This document shows positions 18,701-27,529 of a DNA stretch of 64,000 bases, piece after piece (positions within the stretch are counted from its first letter, which is position 1; each line of letters opens with the position of its first letter). The translations under genes were made by a program, and so were the position numbers. The notes under the pieces were generated by a model. It was not told the origin of the DNA and searched no databases. It was given only the letters and a program-made list of their open reading frames with translations. The DNA is from Calditrichia bacterium (lineage in GTDB: Bacteria > Calditrichota > Calditrichia > RBG-13-44-9 > J075): positions 1 through 64,000 of the forward strand of contig JANQRS010000020.1 in assembly GCA_028284445.1 (NCBI GenBank), in the 5' to 3' direction.

Positions 18701-19871
18701 CATCAGCGCCGTTAACATCGGCACAGGCATTCCAGGTTGCACCCCCATTGGATGTTACATAGAGAATGGAGCCGCTGCTACCACCCTGGCAGGAAATAAA
18801 CAGGCGATTCGGCGCTTTCGGGGACTGTGCGATTTCCACACGGCCAACCCCGCTGATACCGTTTGAAGCGTCTTGCCAGCTATAACCAGCGTCATATGAT
18901 TTGATAACGCCCACCCCATTGACCGTAGCGTACATAACGTCCGGGTTACTGTGGTCCATAATGACCTGTTGTACCGGCGCAGCTGACGTGTAGGTTTTTG
19001 TCCAGCTACGGCCTGCATCTTCAGTAACATAAATGCCGGAAGTCTGGCCAAATGCAGCATTAAAACCGGGAGCAACTGCAACAACCAGATAGTTACGGCT
19101 TTTCGGATGAACAACCATCCGCATTACGTTCTCAAATTCCGGGTTGTTAGCAGTGCCGGGAATTTGCTTCCAGTGATAACCGCCGTCCTTGGAGCGCCAG
19201 ATACCACTGCCATCAATTTGGTCAACATTACCAAATCCTTCACCCGTTCCAACATAGATATAATCCGGGTCAGACGGTGCCATTGCCAGGGCACTGGTTG
19301 CCAGATTCGGTAGATGTTTGGTTAGATTTTCCCAGGTCTGACCAGCATCTGTTGTTTTCCAGACGCCGCCGCCAACCGTACCGGCATACCAGGTGTCATG
19401 ATTGGGATCCCAAGGGGCAACCAGCAATCCGCGGGTTCTTCCGGTGACATTACCGGGACCACGTTCTGTCCAGCCCTTGTTTTCTGTTTTCATCGCCTTG
19501 TCGGCCAGTTCTTCCGTCGTCTTGACGTTGTGAGCCTTGAGCAAAGCCTTGAACTTGTAGTTCGGATCATAGTTGGGGCCTTCATCGCCGTCTTTTGTTC
19601 GAATACCGCGATGATATTCGTCGAAAAGATTCGGATTGTCCATCTTATTATGTCCTTTTACTTTCTTTTTCTTCTCGGACATCGGACGATCGGCTGTTTT
19701 GGAAGCGTGGACTGCTTTCGTCTCCTTTTCCACAACTTCTTTCAGATCTTCCATTTCCTGGCTTAGCGGCGCGATTGTAGAATCGACCCGCAAGCTGGGC
19801 AATGTGATCAAGGCAATAACCCCAATTCCCATGATCATTGTCAATAATCCGTAAATTGCTTTTTTGCTCAT
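15702..19871 (-). CDS. Giant secreted BNR/sortilin-type beta-propeller protein with T9SS-type sorting domain
   Basis: The protein is 1389 residues. ATG 19871 (GGAG 6 nt upstream) is chosen over TTG 19877. An N-terminal hydrophobic segment (about 4-26) acts as signal or anchor. Residues about 135-1060 contain repeated BNR/Asp-box motifs such as TTDAGQTWENL, SKDGGYHWKQI, TEDAGRSWTKT and SYDAGYSWQD, the pattern of VPS10/sortilin and exo-sialidase-like propellers that bind carbohydrate or protein. A jelly-roll-like region follows (about 1130-1290), then NYPNPFNP near 1304 and the end QRKMMLLK. Predicted surface-bound or released; the substrate cannot be inferred. It is monocistronic and ends at a strong shared terminator. 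Confidence 0.88.
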   Translation of the reverse strand: MSKKAIYGLLTMIMGIGVIALITLPSLRVDSTIAPLSQEMEDLKEVVEKETKAVHASKTADRPMSEKKKKVKGHNKMDNPNLFDEYHRGIRTKDGDEGPNYDPNYKFKALLKAHNVKTTEELADKAMKTENKGWTERGPGNVTGRTRGLLVAPWDPNHDTWYAGTVGGGVWKTTDAGQTWENLTKHLPNLATSALAMAPSDPDYIYVGTGEGFGNVDQIDGSGIWRSKDGGYHWKQIPGTANNPEFENVMRMVVHPKSRNYLVVAVAPGFNAAFGQTSGIYVTEDAGRSWTKTYTSAAPVQQVIMDHSNPDVMYATVNGVGVIKSYDAGYSWQDASNGISGVGRVEIAQSPKAPNRLFISCQGGSSGSILYVTSNGGATWNACADVNGADVHWLGGQGWYDNTIAVHPYNKSRVFVGGINLWDLELTGGEDSTSTVTGVDLENTSSFLAFVNFGGGFGGGGIDLGGNVHGQPTELTDDEYTSIEIRFGPGKSQKAHRFLFGGGWQYAYQDYTDVPFEVWDIDNNQQLMVSYRDHEDNGVFDLEDRATDPLGIDREYIFVHAIPYNDTDADASVAVTGGQVYKNTYFLWPEAPFGTGTIDPSTLTDDATVRINYGVIVTKLITTTNVTDAYGQFGGLTKNVHPDHHNIILIPTDPSTGKYRFLNANDGGVAVSDDAADTFLQTGSGGFSGGGLGSFNSSQFYGVDKAPGISRYVGGTQDNSSWVSPEDPDEESTWVRAPSGDGFQAAWNYGDVNKIIESSQFNNFFRSLDGGLTWNFIGNFGDAGNGPFYTKIANSKQDPDLIFVLGPSGVWRSDNFADSWTLTSMPAGYNGTSSFSHVEISVADPQIVWTAQSMTAFSPVFVSDDGGLSFEATPVFPDVPLGRISGIATHPTEPHTAYVLFSFAETAKILRTTDLGQTWEDISGFGTGTVSTNGFPDVAVYSLVVQPDKTENLFVGTEIGLFFSVDNGATWQVDESGLPATAVFEMTIVDDEVVAATHGRGVWTYTYPGLKGYKPPVATLAPRFKSLAGGAGGFVTANVRLASAYDSTEVLVDGAVALTIGANSGDTDSTLALHIETTELKTVTVSLVSYVGGREYKSPTESIEVFPLGDPVDSYAADFDDLTSDFIGSGITAQEVTGFSNGALHTAHNYANNSNLTAILTVPITVASSNATVSYDDVAIIEPGDPGSVFGDANFWDYVILEGSNDNGSTWTALADGYDARQDADWEAAYNAGTAGDESHYRTQTVDLLSHFAAGDEVILRFRLFADGFVVGWGWAIDNISIQEDAGSLAKSDELLPEVFSLDQNYPNPFNPTTTINFRMPKTSDISIKVYNVLGQKVRTLVDERREAGTHTLQWDGRNDAGVQVSSGMYFYRMQADGFVDQRKMMLLK

Positions 19872-19980
19872 CAGCAACTCCTTCTGTTACGCGTTAGAAT
19901 ATGAATAGAATTAAGCGTGTCCGTTCGACATACCTCCCCCAGTAGCAAAATACATGGTATATCACGGATACTTTATAATT

Positions 19981-20001
19981 ACCACTGCTCCCGGCAGTGG
20001 T
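19981..20001 (+). other. Terminator-like hairpin
   Basis: An 8-bp stem, ACCACTGC/GCAGTGGT, with a TCCCG loop is followed by GAATTTTTT on the plus strand. No plus-strand gene lies upstream, so its role is unclear. The 287-bp region around it (19872-20158) shows nothing else. Confidence 0.5.
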
Positions 20002-20158
20002 GAATTTTTTAAGTTGCTCAATCAAATAGGTAGGCAGGCCCCTCACCTGCACAGTCTCAAAACGATCCTTGTGGTGTCTCCGGCTAATAAAACAAGAACA
20101 GGAGCCTTTACCCTACGCAGTATTTAGATTTTCACCAGCGATGTCAATAGATCTCAAG

Positions 20159-20701
20159 TCAGTGCTGCGAGGTCAATCCCAATTGATTCTCTGAAATTGA
20201 TAATTTCGCATTTCCGAAAATATGAAAGAGATAATCGGCATCCGGACGAAAATCGAAAGCATCTGTCTTACTATTATGGATGTGTTTAGTGACCCGGATG
20301 TGTGAATCATCCAGCCAACTGACGCTCCCGCTCTTTATGCTGTCCTCAAAAATGACTTTTTTTGAAAAAATATCATAAATAAGAAAAGTAACTGTCGCTC
20401 GATTTTGTTGATCCTGCAAGCCCGAAACAGTATCAAGAATACACAATACGTGGGTTTGCGAATCGTTTTTGAAATAGCGGATGTGGTCGCTTTGTAAACG
20501 CGCTCGGGCTATTCTGTGATAATCTTTTTGTTGGGGGTTGTAAGGGTGTGATAGATGAGATGTTTGAAGAAGCTTGCTTTTTGCAGTATTGCTGGACAGG
20601 CAGGCAAACATAAAACTGCAAATGAATAACACAAAAAGTAGTCTCAACTTCAACTTAAATACCTCAGTAGAATCTTCGCAGTAACGTTTTCTATACGGCA
20701 T
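20159..20701 (-). CDS. Small lipoprotein of unknown function
   Basis: The protein is 180 residues from ATG 20701. A TTG start at 20653, with GAGG upstream, would give a tidier lipoprotein of 164 residues. The hydrophobic stretch LLFVLFICSFMFAC ends in a lipobox with Cys34 (ATG numbering). The mature part has beta strands (LCILDTVSG, VTFLIYDIFSKKVIFED, DADYLFHIFG) and may form a small beta-propeller fragment or sandwich. No family is recognised. It is AT-richer than its neighbours. It diverges from the MerR-type regulator gene; the two share the 20702-21050 intergenic region. Confidence 0.65.
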   Translation of the reverse strand: MPYRKRYCEDSTEVFKLKLRLLFVLFICSFMFACLSSNTAKSKLLQTSHLSHPYNPQQKDYHRIARARLQSDHIRYFKNDSQTHVLCILDTVSGLQDQQNRATVTFLIYDIFSKKVIFEDSIKSGSVSWLDDSHIRVTKHIHNSKTDAFDFRPDADYLFHIFGNAKLSISENQLGLTSQH

Positions 20702-20901
20702 GACGTGATCTTTGTTGCAAGGGGAAGCCGGCAAGCCAATGTACCGGGGCCTATGCGCATGCAGATAGAATCCGTGAACGATTCTCGTTCAGGCGAATCT
20801 TACAAAAATGTTTTGGATAAGGTAACTCGCAGTAGAATAACTGCAATGTAAGCCAAGGCGTGTCTGAAAACAAGTACCAAAATTAGAATGAAAATTCCCG
20901 C

Positions 20902-20932
20902 TTGACTCTCGTGTAACACGAAGGTCTATATT
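20902..20932 (+). promoter_or_regulatory. MerR-type promoter/operator, copy 1
   Basis: A -35 box TTGACT and a -10 box TATATT are separated by 19 bp, the long spacer typical of MerR-controlled promoters. The spacer contains the dyad TCGTGTAACACGA. Confidence 0.85.
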
Positions 20933-20976
20933 GGAAACCATGAATTGATAATATGATAATGGATCATAAAGTGTCC

Positions 20977-21007
20977 TTGACTCTCGTGTAACACGAAGAT
21001 TTAGATT
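20977..21007 (+). promoter_or_regulatory. MerR-type promoter/operator, copy 2
   Basis: The same layout recurs 75 bp further on: TTGACT, a 19-bp spacer with the identical dyad TCGTGTAACACGA, and TAGATT. It lies 44 bp before the regulator start and probably drives autoregulation. Confidence 0.88.
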
Positions 21008-21050
21008 GTAGTCCAGGAAAACAAGACGCCAGGAAGAAATAGGGGAAATT

Positions 21051-21905
21051 ATGTTTAAAATTGGCCAATTTGCCCAGATTGCTCAAGTCTCAGATAACCT
21101 TTTGCGCCATTATGATGCAATTGATCTGCTCAAGCCTATTCATGTCGATGAGTGGACCGGTTACAGATATTATAGTGCATCGCAATTGCCTCAGCTCAAT
21201 CGAATTTTGGCACTTAAGGATTTGGGCCTGTCGCTTGACGAGGCGCGACAGGTTTTGGAGAGTGATATCTCTAGCGGAGAAATTCGGCAGATACTGGCGA
21301 ATCAAAAACAGCAGATCGAATACACCCTTCAGGCTGAAAAAATGCGACTACTTCGTGTTGAAGCGAGACTGCAGCAAATAGAAGCGGAGGGTAGCCTCGA
21401 CGGCCTGGAAATCATCGTCAAACAGGTTCCGGCACAGCCATTTCTGGCGATGGATTACAGGCTTCGTTTGCTTGATGATGGACCCGATTTTGTGCGTGCC
21501 GTATCGCAAAGCGTCGAAAAAGTCTTGGGCAAAAAGCAGCTGAAGCATTTCGCGGCACTTTTCCACTATGACGGCTTCAAGGATGAAAATGTGGATATAG
21601 AAGCTGGTATGATTCTTAACCAGTCAAATGATGCGGAAATACCATTTGATGAAAATGCCATGCTCACGCTCCGTGAACTACCGGAACTTGGGCACGTGGC
21701 CACATTAGTGCAGCATGAAAAAAATCATATCCTGTTTCATGCGTACGCAGCGCTTGGCCGCTGGCTCGAACTAAATAGCTACCAGCTCTTCGGGGCTGTA
21801 CGCAAACTATATCTAACATCTCCCAACCCGGAAGATGAAAATAAAGCACTTGTAGAAATTCAATTTCCCATTCAACCGTCTTCCGGAAAGTCGGCAGAAT
21901 CGTAG
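21051..21905 (+). CDS. MerR-family regulator with GyrI-like effector-binding domain
   Basis: The protein is 284 residues. The N-terminal winged helix (1-70: FKIGQFAQIAQVSDNLLRHY ... GYRYYSASQL) is classic MerR. A dimerisation coiled coil (about 75-115) follows. The C-terminal domain (about 120-275) begins VKQVPAQPFLAMDY and has the GyrI/SOUL-like pattern of BmrR and related multidrug or small-molecule sensors. No metal-binding cysteines of the CueR/SoxR type are seen, so an organic ligand is likely. It is preceded by two MerR-type promoters and AGGGGA as ribosome site. The ABM-like gene 190 bp downstream is a possible target, but it has no copy of the operator directly before it. Confidence 0.9.
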   Translation: MFKIGQFAQIAQVSDNLLRHYDAIDLLKPIHVDEWTGYRYYSASQLPQLNRILALKDLGLSLDEARQVLESDISSGEIRQILANQKQQIEYTLQAEKMRLLRVEARLQQIEAEGSLDGLEIIVKQVPAQPFLAMDYRLRLLDDGPDFVRAVSQSVEKVLGKKQLKHFAALFHYDGFKDENVDIEAGMILNQSNDAEIPFDENAMLTLRELPELGHVATLVQHEKNHILFHAYAALGRWLELNSYQLFGAVRKLYLTSPNPEDENKALVEIQFPIQPSSGKSAES

Positions 21906-22096
21906 CATAAGCAACAAGACCGGTCGTTATTCGTTCCAATCACATTTAGCTCTTTAAATCCCGATAGCTATGCCGCACAGGTGGTGAAGAGATATTCGCT
22001 CGCTCTGATGTGTATTGTCACCTCATGCCAAAGCTATTCCATTAACCCAAATGTGTAACGGTGTGTTGCACTTATATGCAAAGCAAGGAGAATAAC

Positions 22097-22747
22097 ATGA
22101 AACAATCCAGCTATATTGCTCTATCTCCAGTCGCAGGACAAGAAAACGCCTTGTCGGAGTTCCTCAAAAATGGCGCTCAGATCGTACAGGCAACAGAACC
22201 CGAAACATTATTGTGGACAGCGCTTCAGTCCCCGGACTTGAGCTGTTGCGCAATTTTTGACACATTTCCCGGCGAGGCCGGTAGAGATGCCCATTTCGGC
22301 GGTCAGGTGGCAGCTGCCCTCAAGAAAAATGCACCCAATTTGGTGAAGGGCGGTTGGAATGATGGTGTTTTGTCCAATGTTCGTAACGGAGCGATTATTG
22401 GGGCAAAAGTGTCGGCGCAATCCAGCGATGTGCGACTTGCCACTTGGATTCCTTTTACCGCCAGAGAAGGCAAAGCGCAGGAATTAGCCGATCTCCTGAA
22501 TGTTGGCTCGGGCATCGTCAGGGATACAGAGCCCCTAACACTCTACTGGTTCGCTCTGCAAATGGAGGATAGGCATTTTGGGATTCTCGATTTCTTCGCG
22601 GATCAGTCGGGGATTGATGCTCATTTTGCCGGTGGGGCGGCCGCCGCGCTAAAAGAGCATGCCGCAAATCTGATCGAGGGTGGTTGGGAGAACGGCGTTG
22701 TGGCAGGCATTCAGTCATTTAATGTGCTGGCCTTTGTCACGCAATAA
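22097..22747 (+). CDS. Tandem-domain ABM-like (dimeric alpha/beta barrel) protein
   Basis: The protein is 216 residues. ATG 22097 has AAGGAG 6 nt upstream. Two homologous halves are visible, each ending with a matching block: RDAHFGGQVAAALKKNAPNL at about 75-94 and IDAHFAGGAAAALKEHAANL at about 180-199, both followed by a GGW-N/E-NGV strand. This is the pattern of antibiotic biosynthesis monooxygenase-like domains (ferredoxin-like fold), fused so that one chain makes a pseudo-dimer. The reaction is unknown; relatives include quinol monooxygenases and stress proteins. It follows the MerR-type regulator. Confidence 0.8.
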   Translation: MKQSSYIALSPVAGQENALSEFLKNGAQIVQATEPETLLWTALQSPDLSCCAIFDTFPGEAGRDAHFGGQVAAALKKNAPNLVKGGWNDGVLSNVRNGAIIGAKVSAQSSDVRLATWIPFTAREGKAQELADLLNVGSGIVRDTEPLTLYWFALQMEDRHFGILDFFADQSGIDAHFAGGAAAALKEHAANLIEGGWENGVVAGIQSFNVLAFVTQ

Positions 22748-23139
22748 GCTCTGGTCTCCCTTCGAGTCAGGTCATCTACAAACAGAGACCGCATGTTGGC
22801 CGCTTCTGCATTTGTATGAACGGTCAACATGCCATTATTGTTGTAAAAACATGGCGAACAAAGCATTCACAGCAATATTCTCCAAATTACTAAAAGATTT
22901 GTCAAATTTGTGAGTTTTTTAGCAAGTCTAATTTCGAGCGGATTTAAATTTGAAGCAGAGTCGAAAGATTCATGGAAAGGGTCCTTAAAAGCTGCCAGGT
23001 ACGGCGACAGTTGCGGTGTTTGATCATCTCGTCAAGCAGTTCGGAATTAGACGATGCCTGACGTTCAGAATTTCCAGCGGATACTGGCATTGGGTCCATC
23101 AAACAGATGAAAACCTGACACCCTAAACAGGATGTTTTT
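22748..23139. other. Intergenic region with long-stem hairpin
   Basis: The 390-bp gap contains a 12-bp stem (GCATGTTGGCCG at 22791-22802 paired with CGGTCAACATGC at 22821-22832, one G-T pair). It probably marks the end of the upstream transcript, though the T run is weak. Nothing else is seen. Confidence 0.5.
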
Positions 23140-26100
23140 ATGCAACGCATTTCTTTATGGATAATTCTGATCCTCACGACGGTTCCCTTGTTCGCGCAGC
23201 CAACCGCGGATAACATGACCTATAAATCCCGAATCCGGCAAACCTATTTGCTGCCGGCTGAATTCCCGCAGACAGATGGTGTTGTTGTGGTAAACGGCAT
23301 TTTCTATACCGCCAGTCAGGCAGAGTGGAATGATGTCACGCCAGTGCTTCGTATCAGTCGCTACAGCCGGGAGACCGCCTGGAATCCCATGCTCGAAGAC
23401 AGCTTCGATGAAATAGACATGGGCAGCGGTATTATGCATCATGATGGCGACTACCTCTACACCGCCGGCCTTATTGATGAGTTCACATCATATATATTCA
23501 AAACCAATATCAGCGATCCGTTGGCGGTGATAAACCCGGTGCAGTCCAGCAACAGCTTTGATCATCGTATCGATGATATGGTGACCAATGGTGACTTTGC
23601 CTATGCGGTGTCTTCACAGAGCGGCCTCGCTACGCAAAATACTTTCGCCGTTATTGACAATAGCGGTGACGCCATGTCATTTCTCAGCTTTAATGATGCC
23701 TACGGACGCATCAGTGGCATTGATACCGATGGCAGCTTTCTGTATTTGGCGAATGAGCAAAGCGGCATGCGAGTGCTGGACGTTAGCGCCACACCGGCTA
23801 ATCCAATTGAAGTTGCCTTGCTCGCGACAGGGGGCCGCACATATGATGTGGTTGTTGAGAGCAGTCTTGCTTATATCGCAGATGGAAATGATGGAATGAA
23901 GGTTATCGACATCAGCGTACCGGGCAATCCGACGATCGTTGGCCAGCTTGGCAATTTGGGCGATGTTCGTCGCATTGTCAAATCCGGCAACCTGGTTTTC
24001 ATCGGTGGGGAAAACCGCATGGTGACCGCAATAAACATTTCCGATCCAAACAATCCGGTGGAGGTTGGTCATCATGATTTACCGGATCCGATTCGGGCCA
24101 TGGATGTAGAGGGCGAAACGGTTTATGTGGCCACCGAATCCAGTGTCGGGATTATGACATATGACGCCGCAAGCGGACCGATGCTCAGTATCGATAACCC
24201 CTTGCTATCGCAATTCTGTCAGCTGACCTCAAAATATATTCAAACCCGCGATATCGATATCGTCAACGCCGGGGATGCAGACCTGATTGTAACAGATATT
24301 CGCGGTAGTCAAACATATATTGAGATCGACACTACTTTTTTTACCCTATCACCTGGTTCGGATCAAAACATTAACGTTTCCTTCCACTATCTGCATCCAC
24401 CGGAAGAGACGGATTTTCTGGAAATTGTTCATAATGGACCGAGCAGTCCGGATACGATTCAAATGTCCGGCTGTCTGGATGCGTCAACCGCTGTGATTGA
24501 GCCGGATACAGTTGACTTTGGCATGGTGGATGTTAGCAGGAAGAAGCAGCTTGAGCTAACTGTAACAAATCCCGGTATTAACTTTGGTGGCTACCTGATC
24601 GGTCGAATTACCACTGAGGACAGCACCTTCATTGGTCCGGTCGATATTTTCCGCGCAAGCTCAAATGACAGTACCACTGCGCTGATTACCTTTATTCCTG
24701 AAGCTGCCGGGCAGGTTTCCAGTCAGTTGTTTTTTGAACACAATGCCGGACCTGATCCAATTGTTATTGAAGTCAGTGGTGAAGGGACTGTTCCTTTCAT
24801 CAATTTCTCCAACGATCCGCTGGATTTTGGGGAGGTGACGCTCTCAACCGGAAAGCAGCAAAGCGTTGTTCTCACCAATACGCTGCCAAGCCCGGTCGTT
24901 TTTTCCGAGATTGGCAGTGATTTGAATGGCATTAATGTGTCTCCGCCGAACTTCACCATTACGGCGAACGGCAGTCAGGTAATTACGGTAGATTTTGATC
25001 CTGATATTGCCGGACAGTTGGAAGGCGTATTGTCATTTACTACAGATTTAACCGGTACCCAGCCAAGCTTGCCATTCCTGGCCAATGCAATTTTACCAAC
25101 CGCTGCCTTTAGCCCGGATACGCTCGAATTGGGTGAAATGCTGCTTGGTACCGCTGTCGATACCATGGTATCTCTCTCGATGCTGACCGGCTCACAAGTG
25201 ACCATTGATAGTGTTATTACCAGTGATTCCGCGCTGACAATTTTCCCACAGCAGTTCGTGCTGACGCCTGCCGCGGACCAGGTTCTGGATCTGTCTTATC
25301 ATTCGCTGACGCCTGATACCCAGACAATAGATCTAACTTTCTACACCAATTTTGCCGGGGGAGAATATACCCTGAGCGTTAAGGTTGATGGATTGGAAAA
25401 CAATTCCCGCAGCGTTGCCTTTCTTGGCGCCCTGCGCAGCTCCGGCTATGCCAGCGGCGTTGAGGTCGGGGAGGAATACACCTATGTCGCTGAGCAGGCA
25501 GATGGTTTGCGTATTTATGATGATGAAGGGCAACCAATTCGCTTCACTGAGTCCGGATGGTATTCGACACTGGCCAATGCCCGCAAGGTTGCGATGTACG
25601 GGGATCATGCTATTGTTGCAGAAGGTGATGTGGGTATGGAGGTTGTCAACGTGGCGACACCAGAGGCGCCTTTCTTTAGTGGGATCTTTGGCGACAATAG
25701 CGTCGTTTACGACGTCGCTGTTCGTGGAAAATATGCCTATCTGGCAACTGGTGAAGCTGGACTCAAGATCGTTGATATCAGCGAACCGAGCAATCCAACC
25801 CTGGTTGTTCAATACAACACATTCGGGACAACCTACGGTGTTCACGTTCAGGATTCCGTTGCCTATCTTGCAGACGGTCTGGATGGATTGCGCATGATAG
25901 ATGTGACCTTTCCGGCGCTGCCGTCGGAACTCGGCTCCATTTTTACATCCGATAGCGCCCGCAGTGTTGCTGTCCAGGGCAATCGGGCTTACCTGGCACT
26001 GGGGAATGGCGGTTTGCAGGTTGTCGATATTGCCAACAGAGCCAATCCCCGCCTCCTCGGCCATATTGACACGCCTGGTTTTGCTGCCGCTGTGGCAGTG

Positions 26101-26604
26101 GCCGGCCGAGTTGCTTACGTGGCGGATCAGCACAGGGGATTGCGGGTCATTAATGTCAATTCTTCGAATAATCCCTTTGAACTAGGCTATTATGATACAC
26201 CGGGATCCGCAGAAGATGTATTCCTGGTTGGTGATACTGCCTACGTTGCAGATGGCGAGACCGGGGTGTATGTGCTTCAATATGATCCGACGGTTGCCAT
26301 TGAAGAACCGCAGCCTTCTATACCGCAGACAATTGTTTTGCAGCAGAACTATCCGAATCCCTTTAACCCAACGACGGTTATTCAATATCAGTTGCCGACA
26401 GTGGCAGACGTAAACCTGACGGTTTATACCATTACCGGACAGAAAGTTCGCACCCTGGTTAACACACGTCAAATTGCCGGTGAACATCGCCTGACCTGGG
26501 ACGCTCGAAATGATGGCGGTTTCAGAGTTGGCTCCGGTGTTTACATCTATCGACTGGTTGCCGGGCAAGAGGTGCAGGCCAAAAAGATGATTTTACTTCG
26601 TTAA
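23140..26604 (+). CDS. Large secreted LVIVD-propeller/ASH protein with T9SS-type sorting domain
   Basis: The protein is 1154 residues. A signal peptide (1-20, ending LFAQ) leads to a first set of LVIVD-type propeller repeats (about 40-340; e.g. MRVLDVSATPANPIEVALL, MKVIDISVPGNPTIV). Three ASH/choice-of-anchor D Ig-like domains follow (about 350-750). A second, more regular LVIVD propeller spans about 755-1055 (LKIVDISEPSNPTLV, LRMIDVTFPALPSEL, LQVVDIANRANPRLL). The sorting domain starts at NYPNPFNP (1070) and ends AKKMILLR. Propeller-Ig-propeller architecture suggests a large extracellular adhesin or scaffold. The ribosome site is weak (AGGA before ATG 23140). It is followed by a modular hairpin array. 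Confidence 0.87.
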   Translation: MQRISLWIILILTTVPLFAQPTADNMTYKSRIRQTYLLPAEFPQTDGVVVVNGIFYTASQAEWNDVTPVLRISRYSRETAWNPMLEDSFDEIDMGSGIMHHDGDYLYTAGLIDEFTSYIFKTNISDPLAVINPVQSSNSFDHRIDDMVTNGDFAYAVSSQSGLATQNTFAVIDNSGDAMSFLSFNDAYGRISGIDTDGSFLYLANEQSGMRVLDVSATPANPIEVALLATGGRTYDVVVESSLAYIADGNDGMKVIDISVPGNPTIVGQLGNLGDVRRIVKSGNLVFIGGENRMVTAINISDPNNPVEVGHHDLPDPIRAMDVEGETVYVATESSVGIMTYDAASGPMLSIDNPLLSQFCQLTSKYIQTRDIDIVNAGDADLIVTDIRGSQTYIEIDTTFFTLSPGSDQNINVSFHYLHPPEETDFLEIVHNGPSSPDTIQMSGCLDASTAVIEPDTVDFGMVDVSRKKQLELTVTNPGINFGGYLIGRITTEDSTFIGPVDIFRASSNDSTTALITFIPEAAGQVSSQLFFEHNAGPDPIVIEVSGEGTVPFINFSNDPLDFGEVTLSTGKQQSVVLTNTLPSPVVFSEIGSDLNGINVSPPNFTITANGSQVITVDFDPDIAGQLEGVLSFTTDLTGTQPSLPFLANAILPTAAFSPDTLELGEMLLGTAVDTMVSLSMLTGSQVTIDSVITSDSALTIFPQQFVLTPAADQVLDLSYHSLTPDTQTIDLTFYTNFAGGEYTLSVKVDGLENNSRSVAFLGALRSSGYASGVEVGEEYTYVAEQADGLRIYDDEGQPIRFTESGWYSTLANARKVAMYGDHAIVAEGDVGMEVVNVATPEAPFFSGIFGDNSVVYDVAVRGKYAYLATGEAGLKIVDISEPSNPTLVVQYNTFGTTYGVHVQDSVAYLADGLDGLRMIDVTFPALPSELGSIFTSDSARSVAVQGNRAYLALGNGGLQVVDIANRANPRLLGHIDTPGFAAAVAVAGRVAYVADQHRGLRVINVNSSNNPFELGYYDTPGSAEDVFLVGDTAYVADGETGVYVLQYDPTVAIEEPQPSIPQTIVLQQNYPNPFNPTTVIQYQLPTVADVNLTVYTITGQKVRTLVNTRQIAGEHRLTWDARNDGGFRVGSGVYIYRLVAGQEVQAKKMILLR

Positions 26605-26617
26605 AGAAAGTGAAAGG

Positions 26618-26700
26618 TAGCAGTAGCAGTCGGTAACGGCTGCGCTGCACCTGACACGAGCGCCAGCGAACTGACACAAGCACCGCAAGTTCCCGCAAGA
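26618..26700. repeat. Modular hairpin array, CTGAC half only
   Basis: A shorter relative of the 10828 array contains GGCTGCGCTGCACCTGAC, ACGAGCGCCAGCGAACTGAC and ACAAGCACCGCAAGTTC. It starts a few bases after the stop codon of the LVIVD gene. Confidence 0.7.
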
Positions 26701-26793
26701 TTTGATTAGCTACCTGCCCATTTCTTTTTTATATTGGCTCACCATTTTTAAAAGTCCTTTCCAACATTACCCCAATATCACCGGAGTTGAGTT

Positions 26794-27447
26794 ATGTCAG
26801 TTGTCGTTGCTGTCAGAAAAAACGGGAAGAGCGTTATCGCTTCAGACACGCAATCCACCTACGGATCTCTTGTTATGTCCGCCGATAAGAACGTCAATCA
26901 TCATAAGATATTTGAATTAGAAGGCGCATACCTGGGCATGGTTGGCTGGGGGGCGGTCGAAAGCATTATCGATCACTTATTACAGAGCAAAAAAGCGAAG
27001 TTCAATTTTGATAATCGTGTTGCCGTGTTTGAGAGCTTGCTAAGGCTGCAAAAAATTCTCAAGAAGAAATACTATATCAATACCGGGGACGGTGATTATC
27101 AGCCGGTTGAATCGAATCAAATGCACGGTTTGATTGTAAATTCAAATTTCATCTTTGAGATCTGTGAGGACCGTACTGTCACGGAAATTGAAAAGTTCTG
27201 GGCGATTGGCACCGGGCAGCGTTACGCGCTCGGCGCGATGACAGCAATGTATGATGATATTGACGATGCCTCAGAAATTGCCCGGCGCGCCATTCATGCC
27301 GCCTGCGAATTTGATACCTATTGCGGTTTGCCGATGGTGCTCCACGAATCGACGTCCCTGCTGGATAAGGAGCCGGTTAAGAAGGTCACCAAGAAGAGCA
27401 TCAAAAGTCCCAATGGGCGGCAACCCAGGAAAAAGACGACGAAATAA
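26794..27447 (+). CDS. HslV-like N-terminal nucleophile protease, stand-alone
   Basis: The protein is 217 residues. It aligns with HslV (the proteasome-related peptidase of HslUV) from the first residue: after Met removal the chain begins SVVVAVRKNGKSVIASD. A candidate N-terminal Ser nucleophile is at position 1, and Asp is at position 17 exactly as in HslV. The catalytic Lys33 appears displaced by a four-residue insertion (candidate K37 in HHKIFEL). AIGTGQRYALGAM matches the HslV GSGGxYA segment. Most HslV use Thr1; a Ser1 nucleophile is known in the CodW/ClpQ branch. A basic Lys/Thr-rich tail (about 195-217) is unusual. No HslU ATPase is adjacent, so it may be a self-compartmentalised peptidase. 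Confidence 0.78.
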   Translation: MSVVVAVRKNGKSVIASDTQSTYGSLVMSADKNVNHHKIFELEGAYLGMVGWGAVESIIDHLLQSKKAKFNFDNRVAVFESLLRLQKILKKKYYINTGDGDYQPVESNQMHGLIVNSNFIFEICEDRTVTEIEKFWAIGTGQRYALGAMTAMYDDIDDASEIARRAIHAACEFDTYCGLPMVLHESTSLLDKEPVKKVTKKSIKSPNGRQPRKKTTK

Positions 27448-27478
27448 TAGAGATTGGAGGCTGGAGATTGGAAGCGCC

Positions 27479-27519
27479 ACCCCCCCTTTTTTCCCCTTCG
27501 AAGGGGGATAACGAGGGAT
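27479..27519. repeat. TTCGAA-centred palindromic repeat, degenerate copy
   Basis: A CCCC-TTCGAA-GGGG core (27493-27506) is flanked by diverged arms (CCCCCCC on the left, AACGAGGGATA on the right). Same family as 4419. Confidence 0.7.
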
Positions 27520-27529
27520 ATGCTTTTAC

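Noticed and set aside
25333..26133. 266-codon minus-strand frame inside the LVIVD gene
   Set aside because: It is antisense to regular LVIVD repeats; its apparent internal repeats mirror those of the real gene.
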